The notes: generated from the letters alone by a model not told the origin. A stretch of DNA of 12,017 nucleotides from Micrococcaceae bacterium UBA4005 (GCA_002384315.1 DGBL01000017.1:1-12017), one strand, 5' to 3'. Positions 1 to 7,788 are shown, numbered from the stretch's first letter. Numbers and translations: made by a program.

Positions 1-1
1 C

Positions 2-619
2 GTCGAAGCCGACGCCCTGCTCGGGCCGGACCGGGTGCGGGCCGGCGACATCGTGATCGGTATGGCCTCCTCGGGACTGCACTCGAACGGCTACTCGCTG
101 GTGCGCAGGGTGATCAATCAGGCGGGCTGGGAACTGGAACGGCAAGTCTCTGAACTGGGCCGCACCCTCGGCGAGGAACTCCTCGAACCGACGCGAGTCT
201 ACGCTGCTGACTGCCTGGACCTGGCGCGCTACGCTCCGGCTGCCGTGCACGGATTCAGCCATGTCACCGGAGGCGGTCTCGCAGCGAACCTCGCCCGCGT
301 ACTCCCCCGGGGGATGGAAGCAACCGTGGACCGTGCCAGCTGGGAATTGCCCCCGATCTTCCGGCTGGTCGAGGGACTCGGTGCTGTTCCGCTCGCTGAC
401 CTGGAGCGGACTCTGAACCTGGGTGTGGGTATGGTCGCTGTCGTGGGTGCCGATGGCGTCGACCACGCACTGGAGCGGCTTGCCCGCAGCGGCGTTCCAG
501 CCTGGGTCATGGGAACAGTGGACTACGCAGGCGATGCCTCCACTGACGGACCCGACTATGTCCAAGGCGCCAAGGGAGTCGACGGAGGATCCGTACGGCT
601 GGTGAACACTTACGCCTGA
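2..619 (+). CDS. purM: Phosphoribosylformylglycinamidine cyclo-ligase (AIR synthetase), 3' part
   Basis: PurM converts formylglycinamidine ribonucleotide to aminoimidazole ribonucleotide with ATP, the fifth step of de novo purine synthesis, in the cytoplasm. Only the C-terminal 205 residues are present: the frame is open from base 2 with no start, and the family is usually about 350 residues, so roughly 145 residues lie to the left. What is visible is typical of the C-terminal AIRS domain: GDIVIGMASSGLHSNGYSLV near the beginning, then VHGFSHVTGGGLAANL, then SWELPPIF and a TLNLGVGMVAVV segment close to the end. An internal GTG at base 35 lies inside the conserved GDIVIG region and is not a real start. 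The gene ends 73 bp before a strong hairpin terminator. The upstream neighbour is outside the window; purF would be usual in actinobacteria, but that is not shown here. Confidence 0.96.
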   Translation, partial: VEADALLGPDRVRAGDIVIGMASSGLHSNGYSLVRRVINQAGWELERQVSELGRTLGEELLEPTRVYAADCLDLARYAPAAVHGFSHVTGGGLAANLARVLPRGMEATVDRASWELPPIFRLVEGLGAVPLADLERTLNLGVGMVAVVGADGVDHALERLARSGVPAWVMGTVDYAGDASTDGPDYVQGAKGVDGGSVRLVNTYA

Positions 620-691
620 CCGCCCCCGGATGCCCGACTGCCCTAAGGACACAGTCCGCGTGGGAAGTCAGTAAAGACCCGTATAGATGGA

Positions 692-723
692 AGAAGCACC
701 CGGCGGTTCCGCCGGGTGCTTCT
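692..723. terminator. Bidirectional rho-independent-type terminator between purM and the DUF3073 gene
   Basis: A perfect 14-bp inverted repeat (692-705 with 710-723, arms AGAAGCACCCGGCG and CGCCGGGTGCTTCT) encloses a GTTC tetraloop. It lies 73 bp after the purM stop and 42 bp beyond the stop of the convergent DUF3073 gene. The arm ends supply only a short pyrimidine tract (CTTCT on the plus strand, CTTCTTCC on the minus strand), as is common in high-GC actinobacteria. Its position between convergent genes suggests that it serves both. Confidence 0.85.
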
Positions 724-764
724 GTCATCCTTACGCCACGCTGTGAACTAAACCGCTCCGGTAT

Positions 765-1001
765 TCACCCGATACGCCGGGAGTCAGCGTCGCCGTCGTC
801 GTCGAACGTATCCGAGTACTTATCGGCGTACTCCGCGTAATCCGGCTCGGCCGGTTCCAGCGGTTCGGCGCGCCTGTTCGAGGCGCGACCACCCGGGCCG
901 GTGAGCTCGCGCTGCAGCGCCGTGTAGTCGGTTGCCGGGCTGAAATACTTCATGTCCCGAGCCTGTTTGGTAGCTTTTGCCTTTTGACGGCCGCGCCCCA
1001 T
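765..1001 (-). CDS. DUF3073 family protein
   Basis: A 78-residue protein matching the actinobacterial DUF3073 family (PF11273): it begins MGRGRQKAKATKQARDMKYF and continues with a conserved SPATDYTALQREL segment. Its function is unknown. The protein is strongly charge-polarised: residues 1-17 are basic (R/K every two to three residues), and the last 30 residues are rich in D and E (EPDYAEYADKYSDTFDDD). There is no signal peptide or membrane segment, so it is probably cytoplasmic. The ATG at 999-1001 is supported by a strong Shine-Dalgarno AAAGGGGG (minus strand, 1016-1009) seven bases upstream. The gene is convergent with purM across a shared terminator, and this pairing is common in actinobacteria. 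Identification rests on recall of the family pattern; no biochemical role is claimed. Confidence 0.88.
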   Translation of the reverse strand: MGRGRQKAKATKQARDMKYFSPATDYTALQRELTGPGGRASNRRAEPLEPAEPDYAEYADKYSDTFDDDGDADSRRIG

Positions 1002-1161
1002 GGCGTGACCCCCTTTGTGCGTCGATCCGGAGGTGGTCGCTGGGGCGCAAGGCCCAAGGCTACAGCGAGGCCCCGGAGTATTTGGTCAATTTGTCGTAAC
1101 TATAGATTACATGCTTTCACCAGCTACCAGTGCGCGGACGCCCCCGGCCAGCGTGGCAGCG

Positions 1162-1188
1162 CCACCGGTGGAAGAATATCGGTAGAGT
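1162..1188 (+). promoter_or_regulatory. Possible promoter/operator for the septum-formation-domain gene
   Basis: A perfect 10-bp palindrome CCACCGGTGG (1162-1171) is followed by TAGAGT (1183-1188), which fits the actinobacterial TAnnnT -10 pattern, about 75 bp before the ATG at 1264. No convincing TTGACA-like -35 is seen; the palindrome lies about where one would be, so it could be an operator. Such short matches occur by chance, hence the low confidence. Confidence 0.25.
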
Positions 1189-1263
1189 CAAAGCTTCATA
1201 AAGGTTGGTCCGATACAGGCCGACCGGCAGCGCACGAAGGTTGAGGAGGCCCGGGTTACCGCC

Positions 1264-1914
1264 ATGAGTGACCAGGAACACCCGCTGACGCCGGATCCCG
1301 ACAGCCGGGCCGCCACACCCGGGGGCGCGCCGCCCGTCAGGGACCGCACGCGTAGGCGTGCGCGATCGGGCGACCGCGCCGTTGCCCGCGGCAGCCGCCG
1401 CAACCGCCCGCCTGCCCTCGTCATCGCAGCAGCGACTCTCCTCCTGGTCGGTGCGGTGAGCTGGGCGATCTCCAACGGACTCGGATCCGGCAGCTCCGGC
1501 CCCGGACCCGCGATGATTACCGCTATCCCCACTGAAGCGGGCGCCGACGGATTGTTCGCCGACGGCGTCGACCCGGCGACACTCACCCCCGGTCAGTGTC
1601 TGCGGGACTTCGCCAATGACGATGCCACCGTCACGGTTGTCACCTGCACAACCCCGCACAACGCGCAGTTACTGGCTTCCGAGACGTTCGGCCCCGACGC
1701 GTCATTTCCCGGCCCCGCAGCGTTAAAAAAGCGGGTCGAGCTGGTCTGCGGGTCCGTCCAGGTGGACCCGGCAGCCGTCGACGCCCCCGGCTCGGTCAGC
1801 TTGGTCAACGTCAGGCCAACGGCCAACTCATGGAGCAAGGGCGACAGGCGCATCGACTGCTTCGCTGTCATGGCCGAGGGAAACACCATCAGCCGCAGCC
1901 TGCTGAAGGACTAG
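1264..1914 (+). CDS. Septum-formation-domain protein, single-pass membrane-anchored
   Basis: A 216-residue protein. Residues 1-48 are a basic, Arg/Pro-rich cytoplasmic tail; 51-69 (ALVIAAATLLLVGAVSWAI) form one membrane helix; a Gly/Ser/Pro linker follows; and residues about 105-205 form an exported domain resembling Septum_form (PF13845). The domain shows TPGQCLRDF, VVTCTTPHNAQLLA and a C-terminal WSKGDRRIDCFA. It has exactly four cysteines (112, 128, 162, 199), consistent with two disulfides outside the cell. Proteins with this domain are linked by annotation to actinobacterial septation, but the molecular role is not established and I infer none beyond an envelope location. The ATG at 1264 has GAGGAGG (1243-1249) upstream with a rather long 14-base spacer; no alternative in-frame start lies nearer. 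The gene ends 14 bp from the convergent clpB stop, within a tandem duplication. Confidence 0.8.
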   Translation: MSDQEHPLTPDPDSRAATPGGAPPVRDRTRRRARSGDRAVARGSRRNRPPALVIAAATLLLVGAVSWAISNGLGSGSSGPGPAMITAIPTEAGADGLFADGVDPATLTPGQCLRDFANDDATVTVVTCTTPHNAQLLASETFGPDASFPGPAALKKRVELVCGSVQVDPAAVDAPGSVSLVNVRPTANSWSKGDRRIDCFAVMAEGNTISRSLLKD

Positions 1915-1920
1915 GCTGCG
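1894..1920. terminator. Weak hairpin at the convergent ends of the septum-domain gene and clpB
   Basis: CGCAGCC (1894-1900) pairs perfectly with GGCTGCG (1914-1920) around a 13-base loop that contains the last codons of the septum-domain gene. A competing shorter pairing, GCTGC (1915-1919) with GCAGC (1933-1937), overlaps the clpB stop. Neither has a T-tract, so a terminator role is only suggested by the position between convergent genes. Confidence 0.3.
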
Positions 1921-1938
1921 CTGAAGGACTAAGCAGCG
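1903..1938. repeat. 18-bp tandem duplication spanning both convergent stop codons
   Basis: CTGAAGGACTAGGCTGCG (1903-1920) is followed directly by CTGAAGGACTAAGCAGCG (1921-1938), 16 of 18 bases identical. The period is a multiple of three, so both genes gain a second in-frame stop. The septum-domain gene has TAG at 1912-1914 and TAA at 1930-1932. clpB has TAG at 1931-1929 and again TAG at 1913-1911. Confidence 0.9.
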
Positions 1939-4562
1939 GCGTCGGGTTCCTCCAGACGGCGGACGAGCAGGCCTTGCGCGCCTGCAGCGTCGCCGGTCGC
2001 CCGGTCCACCAGCACCGTAACCCCGTCGCTGATCTCCCCGGAGAGAATCCCGCGGGCAAGCCGATCCCCGATCTCGCGTTGGACCAGTCTGCGCAGCGGG
2101 CGGGCGCCGTACGCGGGGTCGAAGCCTGTCAGTGCCAGCCATTCGCTCGCGGCAGCGGTGACCCGCAAGGTGAGACGGCGGTCCTGGAGCCGGGCGGACA
2201 GAGCGGCGACCTGCAGCTCCACGATCCGCGAAAGTTCCTCCAGGCTCAGCGCGTCAAAGAGAATCACGTCGTCAAGCCGGTTCAGGAATTCGGGCCGGAA
2301 GTGAGCATTTACCATGCCCATGACGGCGCTGCGCCGGGCGTCATCGTCAAGGGACTGATCCACAAGGAACTGCGAACCGATATTGGAGGTCAGCACCAGG
2401 ATCACATTGCGGAAGTCCACGGTACGGCCCTGCCCGTCGGTGAGCCGCCCGTCGTCGAGCACCTGGAGAAGAATGTCAAACACCTCGGGGTGCGCCTTCT
2501 CCACTTCATCGAGCAGGATTACGCTGTAGGGGCGGCGGCGGACAGCCTCAGTAAGCTGGCCGCCTTCCTCGTAGCCGACATAACCCGGAGGGGCTCCAAC
2601 CAGCCGGGCGACCGAGTGCTTCTCGGAATACTCGGACATATCGATGCGCACCATGGCGCGTTCGTCATCGAAAAGGAACTCAGCCAGCGCTTTGGCCAGT
2701 TCCGTCTTGCCGACCCCGGTAGGTCCGAGGAACAGGAACGAACCCGTAGGACGGTCCGGGTCCGCCACACCCGCGCGGGCACGGCGTACAGCGTCGGACA
2801 CTGAGGCCACCGCTTTGCGCTGCCCGATCAGCCGGGCACCGATAGCGCCTTCCATCTGGAGCAATTTCTGGCTTTCCGCCTGCAGCATCCGCCCGGCAGG
2901 AATGCCCGTCCACGCCGAAATCACCTCGGCGACATCAGTTGCGGTGACTTCCTCGGCGACCATCAACTCCGGACCGTCCGCGCCATCCACCGCGGAGGCC
3001 TGTTCCGCGGCCTGGGCGGCATCCAGCTCCCGCTGCAACTGGGGAATTTCGCCGTACATGATGCGCGAGGCTGTCTCGAGATCTCCATCGCGCTGCGCCC
3101 GGTCTGCCTGCGAGCGCAGCTCGTCCAGGGCCGCTTTCACGTCCCCGACGCGGTTCAGGCCGGCTTTCTCCGCCTCCCAGCGGGCGTTGAGGGCGGAGAG
3201 TTCCTCCTTTTTGTCCGCCATATCGGCGCGCAATGCGTCAAGTCGCGTGCGGGAGGGCTCGTCAGTTTCCTTCTCGAGAGCCAGCTCCTCCATCGTCAGC
3301 CGGTCGACCGCGCGGCGCAGCTGGTCAATTTCTTCGGGTGCGGAATCGATTTCCATGCGCAGCCTCGAGGCAGCTTCATCCACCAGGTCGATCGCCTTGT
3401 CAGGGAGTTGACGCCCGGTGATGTAGCGGTCCGAGAGCGTAGCTGCGGCGACGAGCGCCGAATCGGCGATGGACACCTTGTGATGGGCCTCGTAGCGGTT
3501 CTTAAGGCCGCGCAGGATCCCGATGGTGTCATCGACGGACGGTTCTCCCACATAGACCTGCTGGAACCGCCGTTCCAGTGCGGCGTCCTTCTCAATGTTC
3601 TGCCGGTACTCATCCAGAGTCGTGGCGCCGATCAGGCGCAGTTCCCCCCGGGCGAGCATGGGTTTGAGCATATTGCTGGCGTCCATCGAACCTTCCGACG
3701 CGCCGGCTCCCACGACGGTATGAAGTTCGTCGATAAAGGTGACAATTTCCCCGTCGGAGTTGCGGATATCCTCAAGTACCGCCTTGAGTCGCTCCTCGAA
3801 CTCCCCACGGTACTTGGCCCCGGCAATCATCGACCCAAGATCGAGGCTGATCAGCGTCTTTCCGCGCAGCGACTCCGGCACGTCGCCTTCGACCATCCGC
3901 TGGGCGAGGCCTTCCACGACGGCCGTCTTCCCGACCCCCGGCTCCCCGATAAGGACCGGATTGTTCTTGGTCCGTCGGGACAAGACCTGCACCAGCCGCC
4001 GAATCTCCGCGTCGCGTCCGATCACGGGATCGAGCTTTCCAGCTTTCGCCAGCTCGGTCAGATCCACCCCGAACTTCTCCAGTGCCTGGAAGGTTCCTTC
4101 CGGATCCGCACTGGTCACTTTTCTGTTTCCGCGCAGGGCCGGCAGGGCTGCGGCCAATGCTTCCCGCGAGGCCCCGGCATCCCGCAGCGTCCCGCCGACG
4201 GCACCCGGATCGGCGGCGAGACCGAGCAGCAGGTGCTCGGTGGAGGCAAATGTGTCCCCCAGCGCATCTGCTTCCTGCCGCGCGGCGGTCAATGCCTGCA
4301 GCGCGGGACGGGAAAGCTGCGGTGGGGCCACCGCGGCACCGGACGAGGATGGCAACGCTTTGATCGCGGCGCTCGCCCGGACGCTGAGCTGCTCGGGATC
4401 AACTCCTACCGCCTTGAGCAGTGCGACCGCGACGCCGCCGCGCTGATCCAGCAATGCTTTGAGGATATGCGCCGGTTCGACCTGCGGATTGCCGGCCGTG
4501 GAGGCGTTCATGACGGCAGCTGAGAGTGCTTCCTGGGTTTTGGTCGTGAATTTCGTGTCCAC
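1929..4562 (-). CDS. clpB: ATP-dependent protein disaggregase ClpB (Hsp100)
   Basis: ClpB is a hexameric AAA+ chaperone that, with DnaK/DnaJ/GrpE, pulls polypeptides out of aggregates after heat stress. The 877-residue product has the full family layout. The Clp N-domain is at about 1-145. AAA-1 has Walker A GEPGVGKT (206-213), pore residues KYRG (250-253), Walker B FIDE (276-279) and Arg-finger region LERRF (329-333). A coiled M-domain lies at about 405-525. AAA-2 has Walker A GPTGVGKT (613-620), pore GYVG (660-663), Walker B LLDE (683-686) and sensor-2 GARPLRR (819-825). The M-domain and length separate it from ClpA and ClpC. I chose GTG at 4562-4560: AGAAGGAAG (4576-4568) is a good Shine-Dalgarno, and [14 protein letters not shown] is the usual ClpB N-terminus. 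An ATG at 4664 would add 34 residues unlike the family and would run through the HspR operator. Regulation by HspR is inferred from the HAIR site upstream. Confidence 0.97.
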   Translation of the reverse strand: MDTKFTTKTQEALSAAVMNASTAGNPQVEPAHILKALLDQRGGVAVALLKAVGVDPEQLSVRASAAIKALPSSSGAAVAPPQLSRPALQALTAARQEADALGDTFASTEHLLLGLAADPGAVGGTLRDAGASREALAAALPALRGNRKVTSADPEGTFQALEKFGVDLTELAKAGKLDPVIGRDAEIRRLVQVLSRRTKNNPVLIGEPGVGKTAVVEGLAQRMVEGDVPESLRGKTLISLDLGSMIAGAKYRGEFEERLKAVLEDIRNSDGEIVTFIDELHTVVGAGASEGSMDASNMLKPMLARGELRLIGATTLDEYRQNIEKDAALERRFQQVYVGEPSVDDTIGILRGLKNRYEAHHKVSIADSALVAAATLSDRYITGRQLPDKAIDLVDEAASRLRMEIDSAPEEIDQLRRAVDRLTMEELALEKETDEPSRTRLDALRADMADKKEELSALNARWEAEKAGLNRVGDVKAALDELRSQADRAQRDGDLETASRIMYGEIPQLQRELDAAQAAEQASAVDGADGPELMVAEEVTATDVAEVISAWTGIPAGRMLQAESQKLLQMEGAIGARLIGQRKAVASVSDAVRRARAGVADPDRPTGSFLFLGPTGVGKTELAKALAEFLFDDERAMVRIDMSEYSEKHSVARLVGAPPGYVGYEEGGQLTEAVRRRPYSVILLDEVEKAHPEVFDILLQVLDDGRLTDGQGRTVDFRNVILVLTSNIGSQFLVDQSLDDDARRSAVMGMVNAHFRPEFLNRLDDVILFDALSLEELSRIVELQVAALSARLQDRRLTLRVTAAASEWLALTGFDPAYGARPLRRLVQREIGDRLARGILSGEISDGVTVLVDRATGDAAGAQGLLVRRLEEPDAAA

Positions 4563-4613
4563 GGATGCTTCCTTCTGTCTGGTTTTCCTGAGCATTCCCG
4601 GCAAAGCGCCTAA

Positions 4614-4634
4614 GTTGAGTGTACTACGCTCAAT
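4614..4634. promoter_or_regulatory. HAIR-type operator (HspR binding site) upstream of clpB
   Basis: GTTGAGT (4614-4620), seven bases, then GCTCAAT (4628-4634) match the actinobacterial HAIR consensus CTTGAGT-N7-ACTCAAG at 11 of 14 defined positions with exact spacing. It lies 52 bp upstream of the clpB GTG. On the minus strand the right half reads TTGAGC (4633-4628) and could also be the -35; TAGGCG (4612-4607) is a poor -10 candidate with a short 15-base spacer. HspR is the known repressor of dnaK and clpB in Streptomyces and mycobacteria; its gene is not in this window. Confidence 0.8.
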
Positions 4635-4663
4635 TCTTAAAAGCGGGATTGAACGACGCCACA

Positions 4664-4678
4664 TTCGCCGACGGCGAA
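4664..4678 (-). terminator. Weak hairpin after the aldo/keto reductase gene
   Basis: TTCGCC (4664-4669) and GGCGAA (4673-4678) form a 6-bp stem with a 3-base loop, 8 bp beyond the reductase stop and upstream of the clpB operator. There is no T-tract on the minus strand. It may attenuate transcription from the reductase into clpB, but the stem is short. Confidence 0.3.
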
Positions 4679-4686
4679 GCGGGCAC

Positions 4687-5691
4687 TCATCCGGAACTCT
4701 CGCGCCCCTTGGACACCCAGTTCAAGCGGGCGCTGCGCTCCCCCACGACCAGGCTCGCAGCGGCGTCGAGCACGTCCAGGCTCGCCGCGGGCAACTCTAG
4801 CTCCAGCGCGGCGGCGTTCTCATCGATCCGCTCCGGGCGCCTCGTCCCGGGAATCGGAACCACGGGCAGTCCATAGCGCTGGCCCTGGGCTGCGAGCCAG
4901 GCGAGGGCCACCTGCGCCGGCGTCGAACGCGTCTGCGCCGCCACGGACTGCACGGCCTCCACTACCGCCACGTTGGCGTCGAGCGCGTCCGCGGCGAAGC
5001 GCGGAACAGTGTGGCGGAAATCGCCCGCCCCGAGGGTTGATGCGGTGACTGTTCCCGTAAGGAAGCCCCGCCCCAGCGGCGAATAGGGGACGAACCCGAC
5101 CCCGAGCCGGGCGGCCATCGGAACCACCCTGGCTTCCACGTCCCGGCTCCAGATGGACCACTCGCTCTGCACTGCGGCGATCGGGTGGACCGCATGGGCG
5201 GCAGCCAGTTCCTCCGCCGTCACCTCCGAGAGGCCGAGATGGCGGACCTTACCTGCGGACACCAAGGCGGACATCGCTCCCACCGTCTCCTCGAGCGGGA
5301 CGCGCGCGTCCCGCCGATGCAGGTAGTAGAGGTCGATCACGTCTGTCCCCAGCCGCCTTAAGCTTGCCTCGGCGGCTTCGCGCACATAGGCGGCATCGCC
5401 GCGGACGCCCGTGTAACCGTCGGTAGCATTGCCCTGGATACCGAATTTAGTCGCCAGCTGGATCTCGGCGCGGCGGTAGCGGAGCAGCTTGTGGAAAAGC
5501 TCTTCGTTGCGCCCGGCCCCGTAGACATCGGCGGTGTCCAGGAAGCTCACCCCGACGTCGACGGCGTGGTGGAGTGTGGCAAGCGCCTGCTCCTCACCCA
5601 CACCGCCGTAAACCTCGGTCAGCGCCATCCCCCCGAAACCCTGGGCGCTGACGGTGAAGCCGGTACAGAGATCAATCCGAGCCATAGTCAT
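4687..5691 (-). CDS. Aldo/keto reductase
   Basis: A 334-residue NADPH-dependent oxidoreductase of the aldo/keto reductase superfamily, a (beta/alpha)8 barrel that reduces aldehydes or ketones in the cytoplasm. The catalytic tetrad is readable: D52 and Y57 in [10 protein letters not shown]82 in ATKFG, and H125 in YYLHRRD. It also has [11 protein letters not shown] (147-157), [11 protein letters not shown] (203-213) and the cofactor-binding [14 protein letters not shown] (279-292). Length and motifs resemble the family of general stress or quinone/aldehyde reductases; the substrate cannot be read from sequence. The ATG at 5691 has GGGGGA (5708-5703) 11 bases upstream; a second ATG two codons on (5685) is possible but further from it. 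It lies 124 bp upstream of clpB on the same strand, with a short hairpin and the HspR operator between them, so co-transcription is uncertain. It is divergent from the PBP gene. Confidence 0.93.
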   Translation of the reverse strand: MTMARIDLCTGFTVSAQGFGGMALTEVYGGVGEEQALATLHHAVDVGVSFLDTADVYGAGRNEELFHKLLRYRRAEIQLATKFGIQGNATDGYTGVRGDAAYVREAAEASLRRLGTDVIDLYYLHRRDARVPLEETVGAMSALVSAGKVRHLGLSEVTAEELAAAHAVHPIAAVQSEWSIWSRDVEARVVPMAARLGVGFVPYSPLGRGFLTGTVTASTLGAGDFRHTVPRFAADALDANVAVVEAVQSVAAQTRSTPAQVALAWLAAQGQRYGLPVVPIPGTRRPERIDENAAALELELPAASLDVLDAAASLVVGERSARLNWVSKGRESSG

Positions 5692-5775
5692 GCAGCCCAG
5701 TATCCCCCGCCGCCACCGGCCCGGCGCAAGAGTCCCTGCACACCCGCCGCGCGGAACATGGGGGAATCAGTGGGC

Positions 5776-5781
5776 CATAAT
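5776..5781 (+). promoter_or_regulatory. -10-like element placed for a leaderless PBP transcript
   Basis: CATAAT (5776-5781) differs from TATAAT at one base and ends six bases before the ATG at 5788, so transcription would begin at or very near the A of the start codon. No canonical -35 is seen 16-18 bases upstream, where GGAACA lies around 5753-5758. The call rests on the hexamer and its spacing only. Confidence 0.4.
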
Positions 5782-5787
5782 GGGCCC

Positions 5788-7731
5788 ATGGCGACCTCCC
5801 GGAAACTGATTGCCCTGAGCTCCGCGCTCACCGCGGGTGTAGTGGCGCTGTCCCTGGCGGCCTGCGCGGACACCCGACCCAGCGCAGAGGAGGCCGCTCG
5901 CACCTTGGCGGCGGGCCTGGCCGCACGGGATGTGAGTGAGTCCGCCTTCACCTCCGCCAGTGCGGCGGACGTCACCGCCGAGCTGGCGGCTATCACCAAG
6001 GCGTTGGAGCCGCTGGCCCCCGCTGTCACGGTAAGCGCGGTGGAAGAGACCACGGACGACGCCGCCACGGCCACCCTGGACTTCCGTTGGGACCTCGACG
6101 AGTCCGACGCCGACTGGACCTATTCCACCGCTGCGCAGCTTCTGCGTGTCGAAGACCAATGGCAGGTCACGTGGGAGCCTTCGATCGTTGTCGATGGGCT
6201 GGCCAACGGGGAGGTCCTGGCTTCCGCCGTCGTTGATGCCGAGCGCGCTGAGATCCTCGGTGCGGACGGAGATGTCCTGGTCACTGCCCGTCCGGTCCTG
6301 CAGGTGGGATTGGATAAGACCCGCCTAGAAACGGATGAATTAGACGCTGCGGCACGGGACATGGCGGCGCTGGTGGATATCGATGCCGACCAGTACGCGG
6401 ACCAGGTGGCCGGCGCTGGCGTCGACGCATTCGTCGTGGCGATCGTGCTGCGCGAGGACGGTTCGCGCACAATCACGGATGAGCAGATAAATGCCATTGC
6501 CGGCGGCCTCGCAACCCCCGGCACCCTCGAGCTGGGGCCCACCCGCACGTTTGCGCGCGAGCTGCTCGGCAGAGTGGGAGAACCCACCGCGGAGACGATT
6601 GCCGCATCCGACGGTGAACTTCTCGCCGGACAGACCACCGGCCTGTCCGGGCTGCAGCTGCAGTACAACGACCTGTTAGACGGAACACCGGGGCTAACCA
6701 TCAACGCTGTCACCGGCCCCAATACCGGCACAGAAAGCGACACGGCCGGAGGCGTTGCGCGGGAACTGTTCAGCCGTGAGCCCGTCGACGGCAAACCGTT
6801 GGCGACAACGCTCAGCGTACAGCTGCAGTCCCTGGCCGAAGAGGTGCTCGCCGGGGAACCTTCAGCCGCCGCGATCGTGGCGATCCGCCCCAGCAGCGGA
6901 GCGATCCTCGCGGCCGCCAATGGACCGGGAAGCGACGGTTTGCAGACGGCGTTGCTCGGCCAGTACCCGCCAGGTTCGACGTTCAAGGTCGCTACCAGTC
7001 TCGCCTTGATCCGCCAGGGTTTCACCCCGGAGACCAGCACGGACTGCGCTGTGGAAGTAACTGTGGACGGCCGACGCTTCAACAACGCCAGCACCTACCC
7101 TGCGCAGTTCATCGGGAAAATACCCTTGCTCCAGACGTTCGCCCAGTCCTGCAACACGGGCTTTATCGCCGCCCGCGAAAAAATTTCGCAGCAGGAGCTG
7201 GCCGCCGCGGCAGCTGACCTCGGTATCGGGGTGGAAACGCCTATAGGCCTGCCCGCCTACTTCGGGTCCGTTCCAGCGCAGGCCGACGGCACAGCGCATG
7301 CGGCGGCAATGATCGGCCAGGGACAGGTGCTCGTGTCGCCGCTGGCGCTGGCGACGATGGCCGCCAGCGTCGGGGCGGGCGAACGTGTAGCACCATCGCT
7401 GCTGGCCGACTCCGTGCCGGGCAGTGCCATCGTGGGAGCGGCGCCGGAGCCAGGGAATCTCACCGCGGAGGAAGCCGCCACGCTACGTGAGCTGATGGGC
7501 GCTGTCGTCGCCGAGGGCGGAGCGAATCTGCTGGCCGATGTTCCCGGCGAACCGGTGCTCGCAAAGACAGGTACCGCGGAGTTCGGCAGTGATGACCCGC
7601 CGCGCACGCACGCGTGGATCATAGCCCTCCAGGGCGACCTCGCGGTGGCAGTTTTCGTGGAAGAGGGCGAACTCGGCTCAACGTCCGGCGGTCCCCTCAT
7701 GGAAGCCTTCCTGCGCGGCGCTGCCAGCTAG
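5788..7731 (+). CDS. Penicillin-binding lipoprotein (class B transpeptidase with MecA_N/NTF2-like domain)
   Basis: A 647-residue D,D-transpeptidase that should cross-link peptidoglycan on the outer face of the membrane. Residues 1-26 are a lipoprotein signal: RK at 5-6, a hydrophobic core, and lipobox LAAC with lipidated C26. Residues about 30-145 resemble the NTF2-like MecA_N domain (PF05223), followed by a PBP dimerisation region and a transpeptidase domain from about 335. The active-site motifs are intact: STFK with catalytic S397 and K400, SCN (454-456) and KTG (593-595). The architecture matches the mycobacterial penicillin-binding lipoprotein type (Rv2864c-like). The usual class B RGxIxDRxG motif appears only as the degenerate RAEILGADG (153-161). 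ATG 5788 best fits the signal peptide but lacks a Shine-Dalgarno. GTG 5770, behind GGGGGA (5760-5765, only four bases away), and ATG 5758 are in-frame alternatives. It stands alone, without ftsW/rodA-type neighbours. Confidence 0.9.
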   Translation: MATSRKLIALSSALTAGVVALSLAACADTRPSAEEAARTLAAGLAARDVSESAFTSASAADVTAELAAITKALEPLAPAVTVSAVEETTDDAATATLDFRWDLDESDADWTYSTAAQLLRVEDQWQVTWEPSIVVDGLANGEVLASAVVDAERAEILGADGDVLVTARPVLQVGLDKTRLETDELDAAARDMAALVDIDADQYADQVAGAGVDAFVVAIVLREDGSRTITDEQINAIAGGLATPGTLELGPTRTFARELLGRVGEPTAETIAASDGELLAGQTTGLSGLQLQYNDLLDGTPGLTINAVTGPNTGTESDTAGGVARELFSREPVDGKPLATTLSVQLQSLAEEVLAGEPSAAAIVAIRPSSGAILAAANGPGSDGLQTALLGQYPPGSTFKVATSLALIRQGFTPETSTDCAVEVTVDGRRFNNASTYPAQFIGKIPLLQTFAQSCNTGFIAAREKISQQELAAAAADLGIGVETPIGLPAYFGSVPAQADGTAHAAAMIGQGQVLVSPLALATMAASVGAGERVAPSLLADSVPGSAIVGAAPEPGNLTAEEAATLRELMGAVVAEGGANLLADVPGEPVLAKTGTAEFGSDDPPRTHAWIIALQGDLAVAVFVEEGELGSTSGGPLMEAFLRGAAS

Positions 7732-7788
7732 CCCGGCGGTTGCCCCACTCCTCCGCGCGACACGTCCACGCCCGAGGTCATCTGCGCG

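Noticed and set aside
1830..2804. Long plus-strand open frame of 324 codons across the end of the septum-domain gene and into clpB
   Set aside because: It is antisense to clpB, has no recognisable domain, and long opposite-strand frames are expected in high-GC coding DNA.
3408..4523. Plus-strand open frame of 371 codons opposite clpB
   Set aside because: The sequence is a shadow of the conserved clpB codons; no family features and no Shine-Dalgarno worth noting.
4563..4664. Longer clpB N-terminus from ATG 4664
   Set aside because: The 34 extra residues do not resemble ClpB, and the stretch contains the HAIR operator and the Shine-Dalgarno for the GTG start.
5491..5787. Upstream extension of the PBP reading frame
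   Set aside because: It overlaps the reductase gene on the other strand and would bury the lipoprotein signal peptide inside the protein.
6120..7094. Minus-strand open frame of 324 codons opposite the PBP gene
   Set aside because: Ser/Pro/Arg-rich shadow frame; the plus strand encodes intact PBP motifs.
7732..7788. Search for a terminator between the PBP and yccF genes
   Set aside because: No convincing inverted repeat was found, only a short direct repeat CTGCGCGT at 7782 and 7798.
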